This document shows positions 54,421 to 63,710 of a DNA stretch of 64,000 nt, piece by piece (positions within the stretch are counted from its first letter, which is position 1; every line of letters begins with the position of its first letter). The stretch lies in NCBI RefSeq assembly GCF_002795805.1, contig NZ_CP018799.1, positions 2,225,001-2,289,000 of the forward strand, written 5' to 3'. Origin of the DNA: Mariprofundus aestuarium (GTDB taxonomy: Bacteria; Pseudomonadota; Zetaproteobacteria; Mariprofundales; Mariprofundaceae). The notes under the pieces were generated by a model, which did no database searches, was not told the DNA's origin, and saw nothing but the letters and a program-made list of their open reading frames with translations. Made by a program: the position numbers and the translations under genes.

Positions 54421-55128
54421 TCAATCAAGCCCGAGTTGAAGCTGTGGCTGCGTGCAAGCCGGCGACCAGTCAACGGGGTCATAGCCGTTGGCAATGAGAT
54501 ATGCATTAGCTTTGGAAAAGTGAGCAGAGCCCAGAAAGCCACGATGCGCTGAAAAAGGCGACGGGTGTGTCGACTTCAGTACAAGGTGGCGATCGACATC
54601 AATCAGATCAGCTTTGGAGTGAGCGAAGTTACCCCACAGCATAAACACGAGGTGCTCGCGTTTCTCGCTCAAAATCCTGATCGCAGCATCGGTGAACCGC
54701 TCCCAGCCTCTCCCCTGATGTGAACCCGGAGCTCTCTCCTCTACCGTCAGCGTAGCGTTGAGCAGCAGCACACCCGCCTTCGCCCAGCTTGAGAGGCAAC
54801 CGTGTTCGGGTGCTGCAATCCCGAGATCGGCATTCAGCTCCTTGTAAATGTTACGTAGCGACGGCGGAATTTTCTGGCCCGGCAACACCGAAAAACTAAG
54901 GCCGTGTGCCTGATTCGCTCCGTGGTAGGGATCCTGCCCGATGATCACCACCTTCACGGACTCAAATGGTGTCTCATTAAATGCAGCGAACCGGTTCTCC
55001 TCTGCAGGGTAGATAATTTTCCCTTCCGCTTTCTGCTCATCCAGAAATGCAACCAGCTCGGACATATAGACCTGTTCGAACTCACCCGCCAGATATCTGC
55101 CCCACGACTCACTCAGCACAAGACTCAC
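54421..55128 (-). CDS. ung: uracil-DNA glycosylase
   Basis: 235 residues, family 1 UDG. The catalytic motif is VVIIGQDPYHGANQAHGLSF, and the DNA-intercalation loop is STHPSPFSAHRGFLG. It removes uracil from DNA. The start overlaps the stop of the RND outer-membrane factor (ATGA at 55125-55128), so a repair gene is translationally coupled to an efflux operon. Confidence 0.97.
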   Translation of the reverse strand: MSLVLSESWGRYLAGEFEQVYMSELVAFLDEQKAEGKIIYPAEENRFAAFNETPFESVKVVIIGQDPYHGANQAHGLSFSVLPGQKIPPSLRNIYKELNADLGIAAPEHGCLSSWAKAGVLLLNATLTVEERAPGSHQGRGWERFTDAAIRILSEKREHLVFMLWGNFAHSKADLIDVDRHLVLKSTHPSPFSAHRGFLGSAHFSKANAYLIANGYDPVDWSPACTQPQLQLGLD

Positions 55129-56591
55129 TCATCTGCCCCCTGTTGACTCATGGCACCATCCTGCTGCGGCTCGCCGTTGACCGGTTCCACCAGCTGCCAG
55201 CCGCCGCCAAGCGCCTTATATAACTGTGTCAGGCCGGTGAGGATTCGCATTTCGCTGCTTACGATATCGTTACGCGTGGTAATCAGCATCCGTTCGGCAT
55301 CGAGCATGGTCATAAACCCCTCTTCACCCGCCTCATAACGCAGCTGTGCAATCTCAAATGCCTGCAGATGCGAACGTTCTGCGGCCTGCAAAAGCTTCAG
55401 TGTCTGCCACTCTCTGGCGTAAGCCATCAACGCCGACTCGGCATCCTCCAGCGCCAGCAGTACGCTCTGCTCATAACGAGCTAGGGCTGCTTTAGCATCG
55501 GCTTCGGCAACATCAATGCGGGCCGTGATCGCACCACCGGCAAACAGCGGCCAGCCCAGTGCTGCTCCCAGCGAACTGGTCAGGGTTCCCGGCATGAAAA
55601 GATCACTGAACAGGCGTGCACTGCTGCCGATAGCACCGGTTAACGAAAAATCGGGGAAGAGGTCAGCGCGAGCGATACCGATAGCAGCTGTAGCCGCGGC
55701 CAGTTCGCGCTCCGCCTGCCGCACATCCGGGCGCCGTTTAAGTATCTGGGAGCGCAGCCCCACCGGCACCCGATCCAATGCCACAGGTAGCGGCTGACTC
55801 AGCTTAAGTTTTTCTTCATAAAACTCAGGCGTCTCACCCGTCAGCACGGAGATGCGGTAGATGCGCGCCATAACCTGAGCTTCAAGGTTCGGTGCTTTTG
55901 CTGCCATGTTTCCCCGTTCACCCTGAGCACGAGCCAAATCCAGCCCACTTGTCACACCGAGCTCAGCCTGCGCCCCGGCAACAGCCTCCACCTCTTTGAG
56001 CAGGTCGATATCGCGCCGATTCATCTCAAGCTGCTCTTGCAAGCCGCGCAACTCGAAATAGCTGGCAGCGATTTCGGCAGCGACCGACAGCATCACACCC
56101 TGATGTGCAGCCTCACTCGCCCCGATCTGTGCCTCGGCCGCCTCCACACTGCGCCGCGTACGGCCAAAGAGATCCAGCTCCCAGCTGGCATCAAGAGACC
56201 CTGTGAAGGTATTGCGCGTTCCCGTATTGGCACCAAAACCGGTCTGCCTGCTGTAGCGACTGCGAGTGGCTGAACCGCCGGCATCGATGCTCGGGAGATA
56301 ACCTGCCCCCGCCTCGCGCCTCAACCCTCTGGCCCGCTCGACATTGGCAAGGGCCACGGCTAGGTCGCGATTGTTCAGGGCACTCTTTTCGATCAATTCG
56401 GTGAGCACGGGGTCATTGAATTGCCCCCACCAGCCAGCAGCATCGACAGGCGTTGCCGAAGTATTGACAGCGGATTCGCTCTGCCAGCTGTCACCCTGTT
56501 CAAATGCAGGCGCCTCATAGTCCGGCCCTACAGCGCAGCCACCAAGCCCGACAATCAGCATGGCAACAACTGCTGCCAAATGGCACCTCAT
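55125..56591 (-). CDS. RND efflux outer-membrane factor (NodT/OprM type)
   Basis: 488 residues. Lipoprotein signal with lipobox LGGC (Cys at 19), then GPDYEAP, a family landmark. The two halves show the repeated TolC-like pattern of long helices and barrel strands, with ASWELDLFGRTRRSVEAA in the first half and ALGWPLFAGGAITARIDVAEA in the second. It is the outer-membrane channel of the efflux pump coded just upstream. Overlap with the pump gene is 4 bases. Confidence 0.92.
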   Translation of the reverse strand: MRCHLAAVVAMLIVGLGGCAVGPDYEAPAFEQGDSWQSESAVNTSATPVDAAGWWGQFNDPVLTELIEKSALNNRDLAVALANVERARGLRREAGAGYLPSIDAGGSATRSRYSRQTGFGANTGTRNTFTGSLDASWELDLFGRTRRSVEAAEAQIGASEAAHQGVMLSVAAEIAASYFELRGLQEQLEMNRRDIDLLKEVEAVAGAQAELGVTSGLDLARAQGERGNMAAKAPNLEAQVMARIYRISVLTGETPEFYEEKLKLSQPLPVALDRVPVGLRSQILKRRPDVRQAERELAAATAAIGIARADLFPDFSLTGAIGSSARLFSDLFMPGTLTSSLGAALGWPLFAGGAITARIDVAEADAKAALARYEQSVLLALEDAESALMAYAREWQTLKLLQAAERSHLQAFEIAQLRYEAGEEGFMTMLDAERMLITTRNDIVSSEMRILTGLTQLYKALGGGWQLVEPVNGEPQQDGAMSQQGADE

Positions 56592-59500
56592 ATCTTCTCC
56601 TCAAACTGCTTGAGCTCAGATTCAAGCTTGCGTCCCGTGGCTTTCGGAGAGGAGGTATGGCTGGACCATACCCTGTACATCGCCGGTACGACAAAGAGGG
56701 TGAAGAAGGTGGTGACAATCACACCGGTGAGAATTACCGTGCCAATCACCAGCCGTGTTTCGGCTCCCGCGCCAGATGAGAGGATCAACGGCAGCGCCCC
56801 CATTGCCGTGGTCAGCGCAGTCATAATGATCGGACGCAACCGTTTGCCTGTTGCTTCCATAATAGCGGCGCGGAATTCAACGCCCTCATCGCGAAGTTGA
56901 TTGATAAACTCCACAATCAGGATGCCGTTTTTAGCAGCAATACCGATCAGGATAATCAGCCCTATCTGGCTGTAGATGTTCAGGCTCATGCCGAAGATCC
57001 ACAGCGCGGCAAGTGCACCGGTGATCGCCAGCGGTACGGTCAGCATGATAATCAGCGGGTGAATAAAACTTTCGAACTGGGCCGCCAACACCAGAAAAAC
57101 CACCAGCAGCGCCAGTCCAAAGACCAGGTAGAGCGATGAGCCACTGTCGATAAAATCCTGTGACGGCCCCTTATAATCGATGGTTGCACCGGGTGGCAGG
57201 TTATCGCGCACCAGCCCCTCCAGATATTCCAGCGCATCTCCCAGAGCATAGCCATCAGCGAGATTGGCTTCCAGCGTAATAGCACGCTGACGATTATATC
57301 GGTTGAGCGTGCTGCTGTCGGCGAACTCACGAATCTCGAGCAGGCTGGAGAGCGGGATCAGCTCTCCGCTGAGGGATGAACGCACCCATGTGCTGGCAAT
57401 ATCTGATGGGGTCTGCTTGAGTGCTTTCTCGCTCTCCAGCAGCACATCATACTCCTTGCCACGGTCAATGAAGGTGGTGACCCGTCGGCTTCCCATCAAC
57501 GTTTCGAGGGTATGGTTGATCTCGGCAACGGATACGCCAAGCGTGTCGGCCCGGTCACGCAGGACGGTAAGCCCGACCTGAGGCTTGGTTTCATCGTAGT
57601 CATGATCCAGACCAACCAGCCCCGGATTCTCTGCTGCCTTGGCGATAATGATATCGCGCCAGTTGGCCAGCTCCTCGTAGGTCGGACCACCGAGTACAAA
57701 CTGCACCGGCTTTACTTCGCCGCCGCCGAAAGCCTGGCGCACCACCACGGAGACGCGCACCCCGGGAATATCGGCCATCAGCTTCTTGACCTGATTCAGG
57801 TAGTCCCAGATTGGCTTGCGGCCTGTATTCCAGTGGCTGAGCACGACAATGCCACGGGCATCGCTGTAATTCGATGTGGCGCCGAAGCTGCCGGGGGCAC
57901 GCATCAGAAGCCGCTGAAACTCTCCTGTTTCGGTAAACGGCATCAGGCGCCGCTCAACCTCATCCATGTGTTCGCGCAGATACTGATAGGAGGCCCCCTC
58001 CGGCCCCTTGATCATGATGTAAAAGACACCGCGGTCCTCTTTCGGTGAATACTCCTGTGGAATCTCTCGAACCAGCAGCAGCACAGCGACCAGCATCAAA
58101 GCGACCACTGCAAAAGCCTGCCACGGTCTTTCCAGCATACGCTCCAGATGTCTGAGGTAGCTACTTCGCAAGGCCTCGAAGTGGCGGTCCATGGAGAGGG
58201 CAAAAGAGCTGCTATCTCCAGATTTCTCAAGCAGCTTTGACGCGATCATCGGCCCAACAGTCAGAGCGGCAAAGGTGGAGAAAACCACCGCTGCGGCAAT
58301 GGTGATGGCAAACTCGCTAAACAGGCGGCCGGTATCACCCTCCATGAAGGTGATCGGCACGAAGACGGCAACCAGTACGGCAGTCGTCGCAACCACTGCG
58401 AAACCGACCTGCCGTGTGCCACGAAAGGCGGCAACGAGCTTCGGTTCGCCCATCTCGATACGGCGGTGGATATTTTCAACCACCACGATGGCATCATCCA
58501 CGATCAGGCCAATCGCCAGCACCAGCGCCAGCAGGGTAAGCAGATTGATCGTATAGCCGAAGGCATAGAGCACGGTGAAGGTGGCAATCAGTGATATCGG
58601 CACGGTTACCGCCGGCACCAGCATGGCCCGCACATTGCCGAGGAAGATGTAGATCACCAGCACCACCAGCAATATGGCAATCAACAGCGTTTTGAATACC
58701 TCATCAATAGCACTGTCAATAAAGACACTGGAATCGTAGCTCTGCTCCATGTGCATAGCAGGCGGTAGCACCTCGTTGACACGGGCCATTTCTGCTCTGG
58801 CCAGCCGCGCCACCTCAAGCGTGTTGGCCTTGGACTGCTTGACGATACCAACACCAACCATGGCAATGCCATTGCCACGCAGCACACTGCGCTCTTCAGT
58901 GGCAGCGATCTCGACCCGGGCTATATCGCCGAGCCGCACCAGATAGCCATCACCTCCGGCCTTGAGCACAAGGCCGCGAAAATCATCCGCTGTGTGATAA
59001 CTGCGCAGCATACGGACGGTGAAATCACGCTTTTTCGACTCCAGCGTGCCGGCAGGCAGTTCAACATTCTCCTGACGCAGTACCTGTTCGACATCAGTGA
59101 CGGTCAACCCGAAGGCGGCCAACTTGTTGCGATCCAGCCAGATGCGCAGCGCCTGCTCCCTGCCACCGCCAATGCGCACACGCGCCACGCCATCAAGGAC
59201 GGCAAAGCGATCCTCGATATAACGTTTGGCGTAATCGGTCACCTCCATGGCCGCCATATCTCTGGCCGTCAGGTGCAACCACATAATCACCCGCTCATCG
59301 GCATCGGATTTACGAATATCAGGGGGATCGGCACCGTCCGGAAGGTCATCCATGATCCGCGAAACGCGGTCACGGATATCGTTGGCGGCGGCATCAATAT
59401 CGCGACTGATGTTAAAGCGAATAGCGACATCTGAGCGCCCATCGCGGCTTTTTGAGGTAATTGAACGGACACCTTCAACACCGGCAATGCGCCCTTCTAT

Positions 59501-59722
59501 CACCTCAGTAATACGTGTCTCGACCACACTGGAAGCAGCCCCCTGATAAGTGGTGGTAATGGAGACGATCGGCGGATCGATATCCGGGTACTCGCGCAAC
59601 GGCAGATAGGTGAAGGAGAGGATGCCAAACACCACCAGCAGCAGATTCAGCACCAGAGCTAGGACAGGACGACGAACGCTGGTGTCAGAGAGCCACATCA
59701 ACGGACTCCATAAGAGATTCAA
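56588..59722 (-). CDS. RND efflux pump, HAE1 family inner-membrane subunit
   Basis: 1044 residues, about 12 transmembrane helices in two repeats with large periplasmic loops. The proton-relay pair is in VLAIGLIVDDAIVVVENIHRR. The porter-domain landmarks include SDTSVRRPVLALVLNLLLVV and PGSFGATSNYSDARG. It exports drugs or lipophilic compounds using the proton gradient. Start could be the ATG at 59698 (MWLSDTSVRRP); the 59722 start adds eight residues. It starts 27 bases after the adaptor stop. Confidence 0.93.
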   Translation of the reverse strand: MNLLWSPLMWLSDTSVRRPVLALVLNLLLVVFGILSFTYLPLREYPDIDPPIVSITTTYQGAASSVVETRITEVIEGRIAGVEGVRSITSKSRDGRSDVAIRFNISRDIDAAANDIRDRVSRIMDDLPDGADPPDIRKSDADERVIMWLHLTARDMAAMEVTDYAKRYIEDRFAVLDGVARVRIGGGREQALRIWLDRNKLAAFGLTVTDVEQVLRQENVELPAGTLESKKRDFTVRMLRSYHTADDFRGLVLKAGGDGYLVRLGDIARVEIAATEERSVLRGNGIAMVGVGIVKQSKANTLEVARLARAEMARVNEVLPPAMHMEQSYDSSVFIDSAIDEVFKTLLIAILLVVLVIYIFLGNVRAMLVPAVTVPISLIATFTVLYAFGYTINLLTLLALVLAIGLIVDDAIVVVENIHRRIEMGEPKLVAAFRGTRQVGFAVVATTAVLVAVFVPITFMEGDTGRLFSEFAITIAAAVVFSTFAALTVGPMIASKLLEKSGDSSSFALSMDRHFEALRSSYLRHLERMLERPWQAFAVVALMLVAVLLLVREIPQEYSPKEDRGVFYIMIKGPEGASYQYLREHMDEVERRLMPFTETGEFQRLLMRAPGSFGATSNYSDARGIVVLSHWNTGRKPIWDYLNQVKKLMADIPGVRVSVVVRQAFGGGEVKPVQFVLGGPTYEELANWRDIIIAKAAENPGLVGLDHDYDETKPQVGLTVLRDRADTLGVSVAEINHTLETLMGSRRVTTFIDRGKEYDVLLESEKALKQTPSDIASTWVRSSLSGELIPLSSLLEIREFADSSTLNRYNRQRAITLEANLADGYALGDALEYLEGLVRDNLPPGATIDYKGPSQDFIDSGSSLYLVFGLALLVVFLVLAAQFESFIHPLIIMLTVPLAITGALAALWIFGMSLNIYSQIGLIILIGIAAKNGILIVEFINQLRDEGVEFRAAIMEATGKRLRPIIMTALTTAMGALPLILSSGAGAETRLVIGTVILTGVIVTTFFTLFVVPAMYRVWSSHTSSPKATGRKLESELKQFEEKI

Positions 59723-59749
59723 TCATGCTGGTTGGTTCACGCAACAAGC

Positions 59750-60838
59750 TTACCGGGACTCTTCTTGAGCAGGATACTGGCTATCGCGAATACGATTCCA
59801 GCTTTCACTGATCTCCACCCTTTGCCCCGCCTTGATAAAGCCCATGCCGCGCACCACCACCTGCTCACCGGCAGCCAGCCCCTGGCGGATCTCTACAAGC
59901 CCGTCCCTGCGCAGCCCGGTCTGTACAGCTCTGAGCTCTGCAACACCATTGGCATTCACCAGCGTAATGAAGTGTTTATCCTGCTTCTGGGTGATACTCT
60001 CCTCAGGCAGAACCAGCGCCTCCCGCTTTTCCTTTAGCAGGGTCACCCGCATCAGCATACCGGGAATCAGCAGACCATCAGAATTATCGACCACTGCCCG
60101 CAACAGGATCGAACGACTCACCGGGTCGATGCGCGAATCAATGGCTGCGACCTGGCCAGCAAAGATCTGGCCCGGCAGCGAATCGCTTCTCGCCTCGATG
60201 CGGAGACCTGCTTTCAGCCCCTGTAGCTGGGTGGAGGGAATCGTAAAATCGAGTTTAATCACACCGGAAGCATCCAGCGTGGTGATCACCGTACCGGGCT
60301 GGATCAGGGCGCCGGGACTGACGCGACGAATGCCTAACCTGCCGTCAAATGGTGCTGTCAAGGTAAGTTCACCGATCCGGGCTCTGATCTGTTTGATGCT
60401 GCTGGCAGTAAGAGCGGCCAGCGTTTTACGTTCATCGAGATCGCGGCTGGCGGCAGCCTTGCGGGCCAGCAGTGCTTCAAGCCGGCTGATTTCGCGCTGA
60501 TGTTCGGCCAACTGGGCGCTAGCCGCAACCAGTTGCGCCTGCTCCTCATCCTGATCCATGCGGACAATCACCTGACCTTTGCGCACCAGCTCCCCATCTC
60601 TGAAATTCACCTCTTCAAGCTTGCCCGCCACCCCGGCCGTGATGGTGATCGACTCACTAGCCTGCGCAGTACCAAGCGCTTCAACCCGGTCATGCAGGGG
60701 GAGCATATAGGCTTTCAGTACGACTACAGGTTTCGCTGCAACCGGCTTTGGACCATCGCCCTGATCACTGCAACCGCCTGCCAGCAGGGCAAGCAGCGCG
60801 AACATCCGCAGGAAGCTAAAAGATTGAGGTGATTTCAT
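59750..60838 (-). CDS. RND efflux periplasmic adaptor (membrane fusion protein)
   Basis: 362 residues from the ATG at 60836-60838; longer frames exist but do not begin near a binding site. The N-terminal lipobox is LLAGGC, so it is a lipoprotein. Order: lipoyl-like half motif (ITAGVAGKLEEVNFRDGELVRKGQ, read in parts), a coiled-coil hairpin, lipoyl second half (LTAPFDGRLGIRRVSPGALI), beta barrel and membrane-proximal domain. It links the inner pump and outer channel. It is the first gene of the efflux operon adaptor-pump-channel-ung. No regulator gene lies next to it. Confidence 0.92.
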   Translation of the reverse strand: MKSPQSFSFLRMFALLALLAGGCSDQGDGPKPVAAKPVVVLKAYMLPLHDRVEALGTAQASESITITAGVAGKLEEVNFRDGELVRKGQVIVRMDQDEEQAQLVAASAQLAEHQREISRLEALLARKAAASRDLDERKTLAALTASSIKQIRARIGELTLTAPFDGRLGIRRVSPGALIQPGTVITTLDASGVIKLDFTIPSTQLQGLKAGLRIEARSDSLPGQIFAGQVAAIDSRIDPVSRSILLRAVVDNSDGLLIPGMLMRVTLLKEKREALVLPEESITQKQDKHFITLVNANGVAELRAVQTGLRRDGLVEIRQGLAAGEQVVVRGMGFIKAGQRVEISESWNRIRDSQYPAQEESR

Positions 60839-60988
60839 AACGTGGTTATCGCAGATTCTGTATGACATGCAAGCGTATTCTAGGGCCAATCACCATGCAT
60901 GCAAAACTACTTGCATCATATCTGACAGAACATGCGTCATGTTGCCGCGCAACAACCCGTCACGGTGCCCCCTTATGCCAGTATGGTC

Positions 60989-60994
60989 TATAAT
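60989..60994 (+). promoter_or_regulatory. possible -10 element for the hpf gene
   Basis: TATAAT lies 20 bases before the ATG at 61015. The strong ribosome binding site AGGAGGTGA follows at about 61003. No clear -35 is visible at the right distance, so the promoter call is weak. Confidence 0.35.
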
Positions 60995-61014
60995 GGTACT
61001 ACAGGAGGTGACCT

Positions 61015-61353
61015 ATGCAGCAACCTTTGCAAATCACCACTCACAACCTCTCCCTCTCCGATGTCGCCGAGGAGCGAATCCGCAGCCGGGCGGAAAAACT
61101 GGAACGCTTCTGCGACCAGATCATCAGCTGCCATGTGACCGTGGATGCCCCCCATCATCACAAGCAGAAGGGCGAATCCTACGATGTGAACATCGCCATC
61201 ACCGTGCCCGGTGAAGAGCTGGTGGTAAAACATGAGCCCGATGAAGATGTTTATGTCGCCATCCGCGACAGCTTTGATGCAGCTGAGCGCAGGCTTAAGG
61301 AGCACAGTGAGCGGCGCTCCGGTGAAGCAAGGCGTCATGCCGGCAAAAGCTAG
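61015..61353 (+). CDS. hpf: ribosome hibernation promoting factor (short HPF/RaiA type)
   Basis: 112 residues. The S30AE fold is seen in LQITTHNLSLSDVAEERIRSRAEKLERFCDQI (in parts), a beta strand segment with VTVDAPHHHKQKGESYDVNI, and VYVAIRDSFDAAERRLKEH. Short HPF/RaiA proteins bind ribosomes at the mRNA/tRNA channel and silence them in stationary phase. The ATG has AGGAGGTGA upstream, a near-perfect ribosome binding site. Confidence 0.88.
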   Translation: MQQPLQITTHNLSLSDVAEERIRSRAEKLERFCDQIISCHVTVDAPHHHKQKGESYDVNIAITVPGEELVVKHEPDEDVYVAIRDSFDAAERRLKEHSERRSGEARRHAGKS

Positions 61354-61400
61354 GAGACGGCTCCCTTTCCAACATATCACATCTGACCGGACAAGTTGAG

Positions 61401-62039
61401 ATGAAGAACATGAATCTGCATGAGATGGTTACCGAGCAGATTGCACATCGCGGTGTGGCCGATGAACGCGTGCTTGCCGCAATGAGCACGGTCCCCCGCC
61501 AGCGCTTCGTGTTGCCGGAGGATATCAACGATGCCTGCGGCGATTTCCCACTACCCATCGGCTACCATCAAACCATCTCACAGCCCTATATCGTCGCCTA
61601 TATGTGCGAGCTGGCCCGCCTCTCCGAGCACGACCGGGTGCTTGAGGTGGGAACCGGCTCAGGCTACAACGCCGCCGTTATCGCCCAGCTTGTTGGAAAG
61701 GTCTACAGCATCGAGATTGTGCCGGAGCTTGCACAGCGCGCAGCAGCCACCCTCAAAGCACTGCATTACGACAATATCAACATTCGTCACAGTGACGGCT
61801 ATGACGGCTGGCAGGATAAAGCGCCGTTTGATGCCATCATCGTCACCGCAGCGACAGAGCAGATTCCACAGCCACTGCTTGACCAGTTGACCGAGGGCGG
61901 GCGTCTGGTGATTCCGCTGGGGAACCCCTATTCGAGTCAGGAGCTGATACTGGTGGAGAAGCGAAAAGGGCAGATCGCGGCAACGGCAAAGCTGCCGGTC
62001 CGTTTTGTGCCGCTGACCGGCAAGCATGTGGGGAGGTAG
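61401..62039 (+). CDS. pcm: protein-L-isoaspartate O-methyltransferase
   Basis: 212 residues. Motifs: AMSTVPRQRFVLPED, ISQPYIVAYMCELARL, the SAM-binding VLEVGTGSGYNAAVIAQL, IEIVPELAQRA, DAIIVTAATEQIP and GGRLVIPLG. It methylates damaged isoaspartyl residues for repair. It lies 47 bases after hpf on the same strand; both serve survival in stationary phase. Confidence 0.95.
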   Translation: MKNMNLHEMVTEQIAHRGVADERVLAAMSTVPRQRFVLPEDINDACGDFPLPIGYHQTISQPYIVAYMCELARLSEHDRVLEVGTGSGYNAAVIAQLVGKVYSIEIVPELAQRAAATLKALHYDNINIRHSDGYDGWQDKAPFDAIIVTAATEQIPQPLLDQLTEGGRLVIPLGNPYSSQELILVEKRKGQIAATAKLPVRFVPLTGKHVGR

Positions 62040-62129
62040 CAGATTTTTTTATTCGCTGCTATGCTAAGAGCTGGCTATGGAAGCTGTGGAGGGGGCAGGA
62101 GCAAAGCATCCCCTGTTTGTGAAGTAGTA

Positions 62130-62918
62130 ATGAAAAGAAAAAAAGAATCTGCAATTATTGCCCTGCTTGCCAAACCCTGGTGGGTAAGTGGCCTGCTTGC
62201 AGCTGGCGCACTCCTTATCCCTTATATCGTGAAATTTATTTTTCCGTCTGGCTCGACCCAGTCGGGTATCGCCTTCAAAAATAATATCGTCACTGGGGCC
62301 GAACTGCTCTCACTCCTCCTCGCAGGGGGGCTGCTGATCATTGCGCTCTATGTACTTGCAAAAGAGCTGTTTGCGAAAAAACCACAAACCAGCGCGACTT
62401 CACGGCGTCAATCGGTAACCGCAAAAGAAGCTGCTGCCAATGAGACTCCTGTGCAGGTAGCCCCGGCTGCCGATATTCCGGAAAAACCACCTCTAAGCTG
62501 GAGCCGTGAATTGCTGCAGTCGCTTAACAAAAATCAATTCAAGACACTATGCGAAGCGCTGTTCAACGATCTGGGACTGCTTGCCCGAAGCAGCGACTGC
62601 GGCGCAGATTTCGACCTCTATCCCGGGAGTTCTCCCGAAGATCCTGTTGCCATCGCCAAGTGCAAATCCAGTACATATCCGGTTAATGCAAGGGATGTAC
62701 TTGAATTTTGCGGCATCGTGGATCAGACAGGAATCGGCAAAGCATATTTTGTGACCGCATCATCATTCACCGCTGATGCCCGAAATTTCGCCACTACGTG
62801 TGATCTCTCCCTGATCAGCGGCAAGCAGCTACTCAAGTTGATTTCTTCCCGTTCACAGGAGAAGTCTGCAGAACTTCTCAAGCTTGCAACCGCTGATGAG
62901 CAGCTGCCTGTGGACTGA
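62130..62918 (+). CDS. membrane-anchored Mrr-like restriction endonuclease fold protein
   Basis: 262 residues from the ATG at 62130; a longer frame from 62061 would add a Gly/Cys-rich stretch that does not look coding. Two transmembrane helices (about 16-35 and 60-80) are followed by a linker and a C-terminal Mrr-like domain (about 148-240): NKNQFKTLCEALFNDLGL, GADFDLYP, AIAKCKSS, RDVLEFCGIVDQ and GKAYFVTASSFTADARNFA. The PD-(D/E)xK core usually has V-x-C-K or Q-x-K after the Asp; here the first position is altered (A-K-C-K), though the Lys remains. A nuclease or a degraded relative. Confidence 0.7.
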   Translation: MKRKKESAIIALLAKPWWVSGLLAAGALLIPYIVKFIFPSGSTQSGIAFKNNIVTGAELLSLLLAGGLLIIALYVLAKELFAKKPQTSATSRRQSVTAKEAAANETPVQVAPAADIPEKPPLSWSRELLQSLNKNQFKTLCEALFNDLGLLARSSDCGADFDLYPGSSPEDPVAIAKCKSSTYPVNARDVLEFCGIVDQTGIGKAYFVTASSFTADARNFATTCDLSLISGKQLLKLISSRSQEKSAELLKLATADEQLPVD

Positions 62919-62980
62919 AAAAGGTTACAGGAACAGCATCAGGTTTTGACAGGCTCGAGGTTAAAGAGAGGAAGAAGCAG

Positions 62981-63454
62981 ATGCGCAAACGGATTATAAC
63001 GCAGGGTATTCAGGAAACCTCGGAGACAGCGTTCAACTGGCTGAATCTGGAAGAGATCGCAGAGGTAGAGATCTCCTCAGAGCAAGAGGGCTTTCCAATC
63101 GAAGCCGCACTGATTGCTGATTCCGGCTCCTGCTGGCAGGCGGCAGATTCCGGAGAGCAGACAATTCGCCTGCTGTTTGATCAGCCGCAGAGCATCCGGG
63201 TAATTCGCCTGCTGTTTCAGGAGCAGCATCAGGAACGTACGCAGGAGTTTGTATTGCGCTGGTCTCCTGATCAGGGAGACAATTTCCATGACATATCCCG
63301 CCAGCAGTACAACTTCAGCTCGCCAGATTCCACGCGTCAGCTTGAAATCTATCATGTTGATCTTGATGGCGTGACCGCCCTTGAGCTGTGCATTATTCCA
63401 AACATCAGTGGCGGCGATACCCGCGCCTCGCTAACCGAGTGGCGCATCGCCTGA
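62981..63454 (+). CDS. carbohydrate-binding-like (discoidin/F5-8C fold) protein, hypothetical
   Basis: 157 residues, no signal peptide. The pattern looks like a beta-sandwich of the F5/8 type C or carbohydrate-binding kind: WLNLEEIAEVEISSEQEGFPIEAAL, WQAADSGEQTIRLLFDQP, EFVLRWSPDQGDNF, VDLDGVTALELCIIPNISGGDTRASLTEWRIA (in parts). Similar proteins are listed as carbohydrate-binding in other bacteria, by my recollection, with no known role. It lies downstream of the Mrr-like gene with a 62-base gap. Confidence 0.55.
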   Translation: MRKRIITQGIQETSETAFNWLNLEEIAEVEISSEQEGFPIEAALIADSGSCWQAADSGEQTIRLLFDQPQSIRVIRLLFQEQHQERTQEFVLRWSPDQGDNFHDISRQQYNFSSPDSTRQLEIYHVDLDGVTALELCIIPNISGGDTRASLTEWRIA

Positions 63455-63699
63455 GGTTAGCCCACAGGCCAAGGCGTTCACATTGACTTGCCAGCCTGGG
63501 TCATAGCGGATCATCTTTTCTCTGCTATGATAAGATATTGCAATGGATGCACGGAGGAGCAGAAGGAAAAGCGATTAGTGCTGGTTAAAAGCAGCTTCTC
63601 CCTTCTAGTTCGAGTCGAAGCCTGCTCGGAGTACAGCTGAAACTAGGACTCAACAAAGGTGACTGTCTGCCAGTTGAGGTCACTGCCTAAAGTGGTTAT
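63455..63699. other. 245-base intergenic region
   Basis: Lies between the carbohydrate-binding-like gene (+) and the stop of the next gene (-), so the genes converge. I see no tRNA, open frame over 30 codons or clear promoter. It does hold the left arm of a hairpin at 63692-63710. Confidence 0.6.
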
Positions 63700-63710
63700 T
63701 CAATAACCAC
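63692..63710. terminator. hairpin at the end of the last gene
   Basis: GTGGTTATT (63692-63700) and AATAACCAC (63702-63710) are perfect inverted copies around a single base. On the reverse strand the stem spans the stop codon at 63700-63702. There is no T-run on that side, so a classical terminator is uncertain; with a one-base spacer some pairs would open to form the loop. Confidence 0.4.

Noticed and set aside
62130-63454. Restriction-modification or defence island
   Set aside because: Only one Mrr-like protein is present; no methyltransferase, specificity subunit or other defence gene is adjacent.
63590-63640. TAGTTCGAGTCGAAGCC, which looks like a tRNA T-loop
   Set aside because: The matching stem arms, anticodon arm and acceptor stem are absent.
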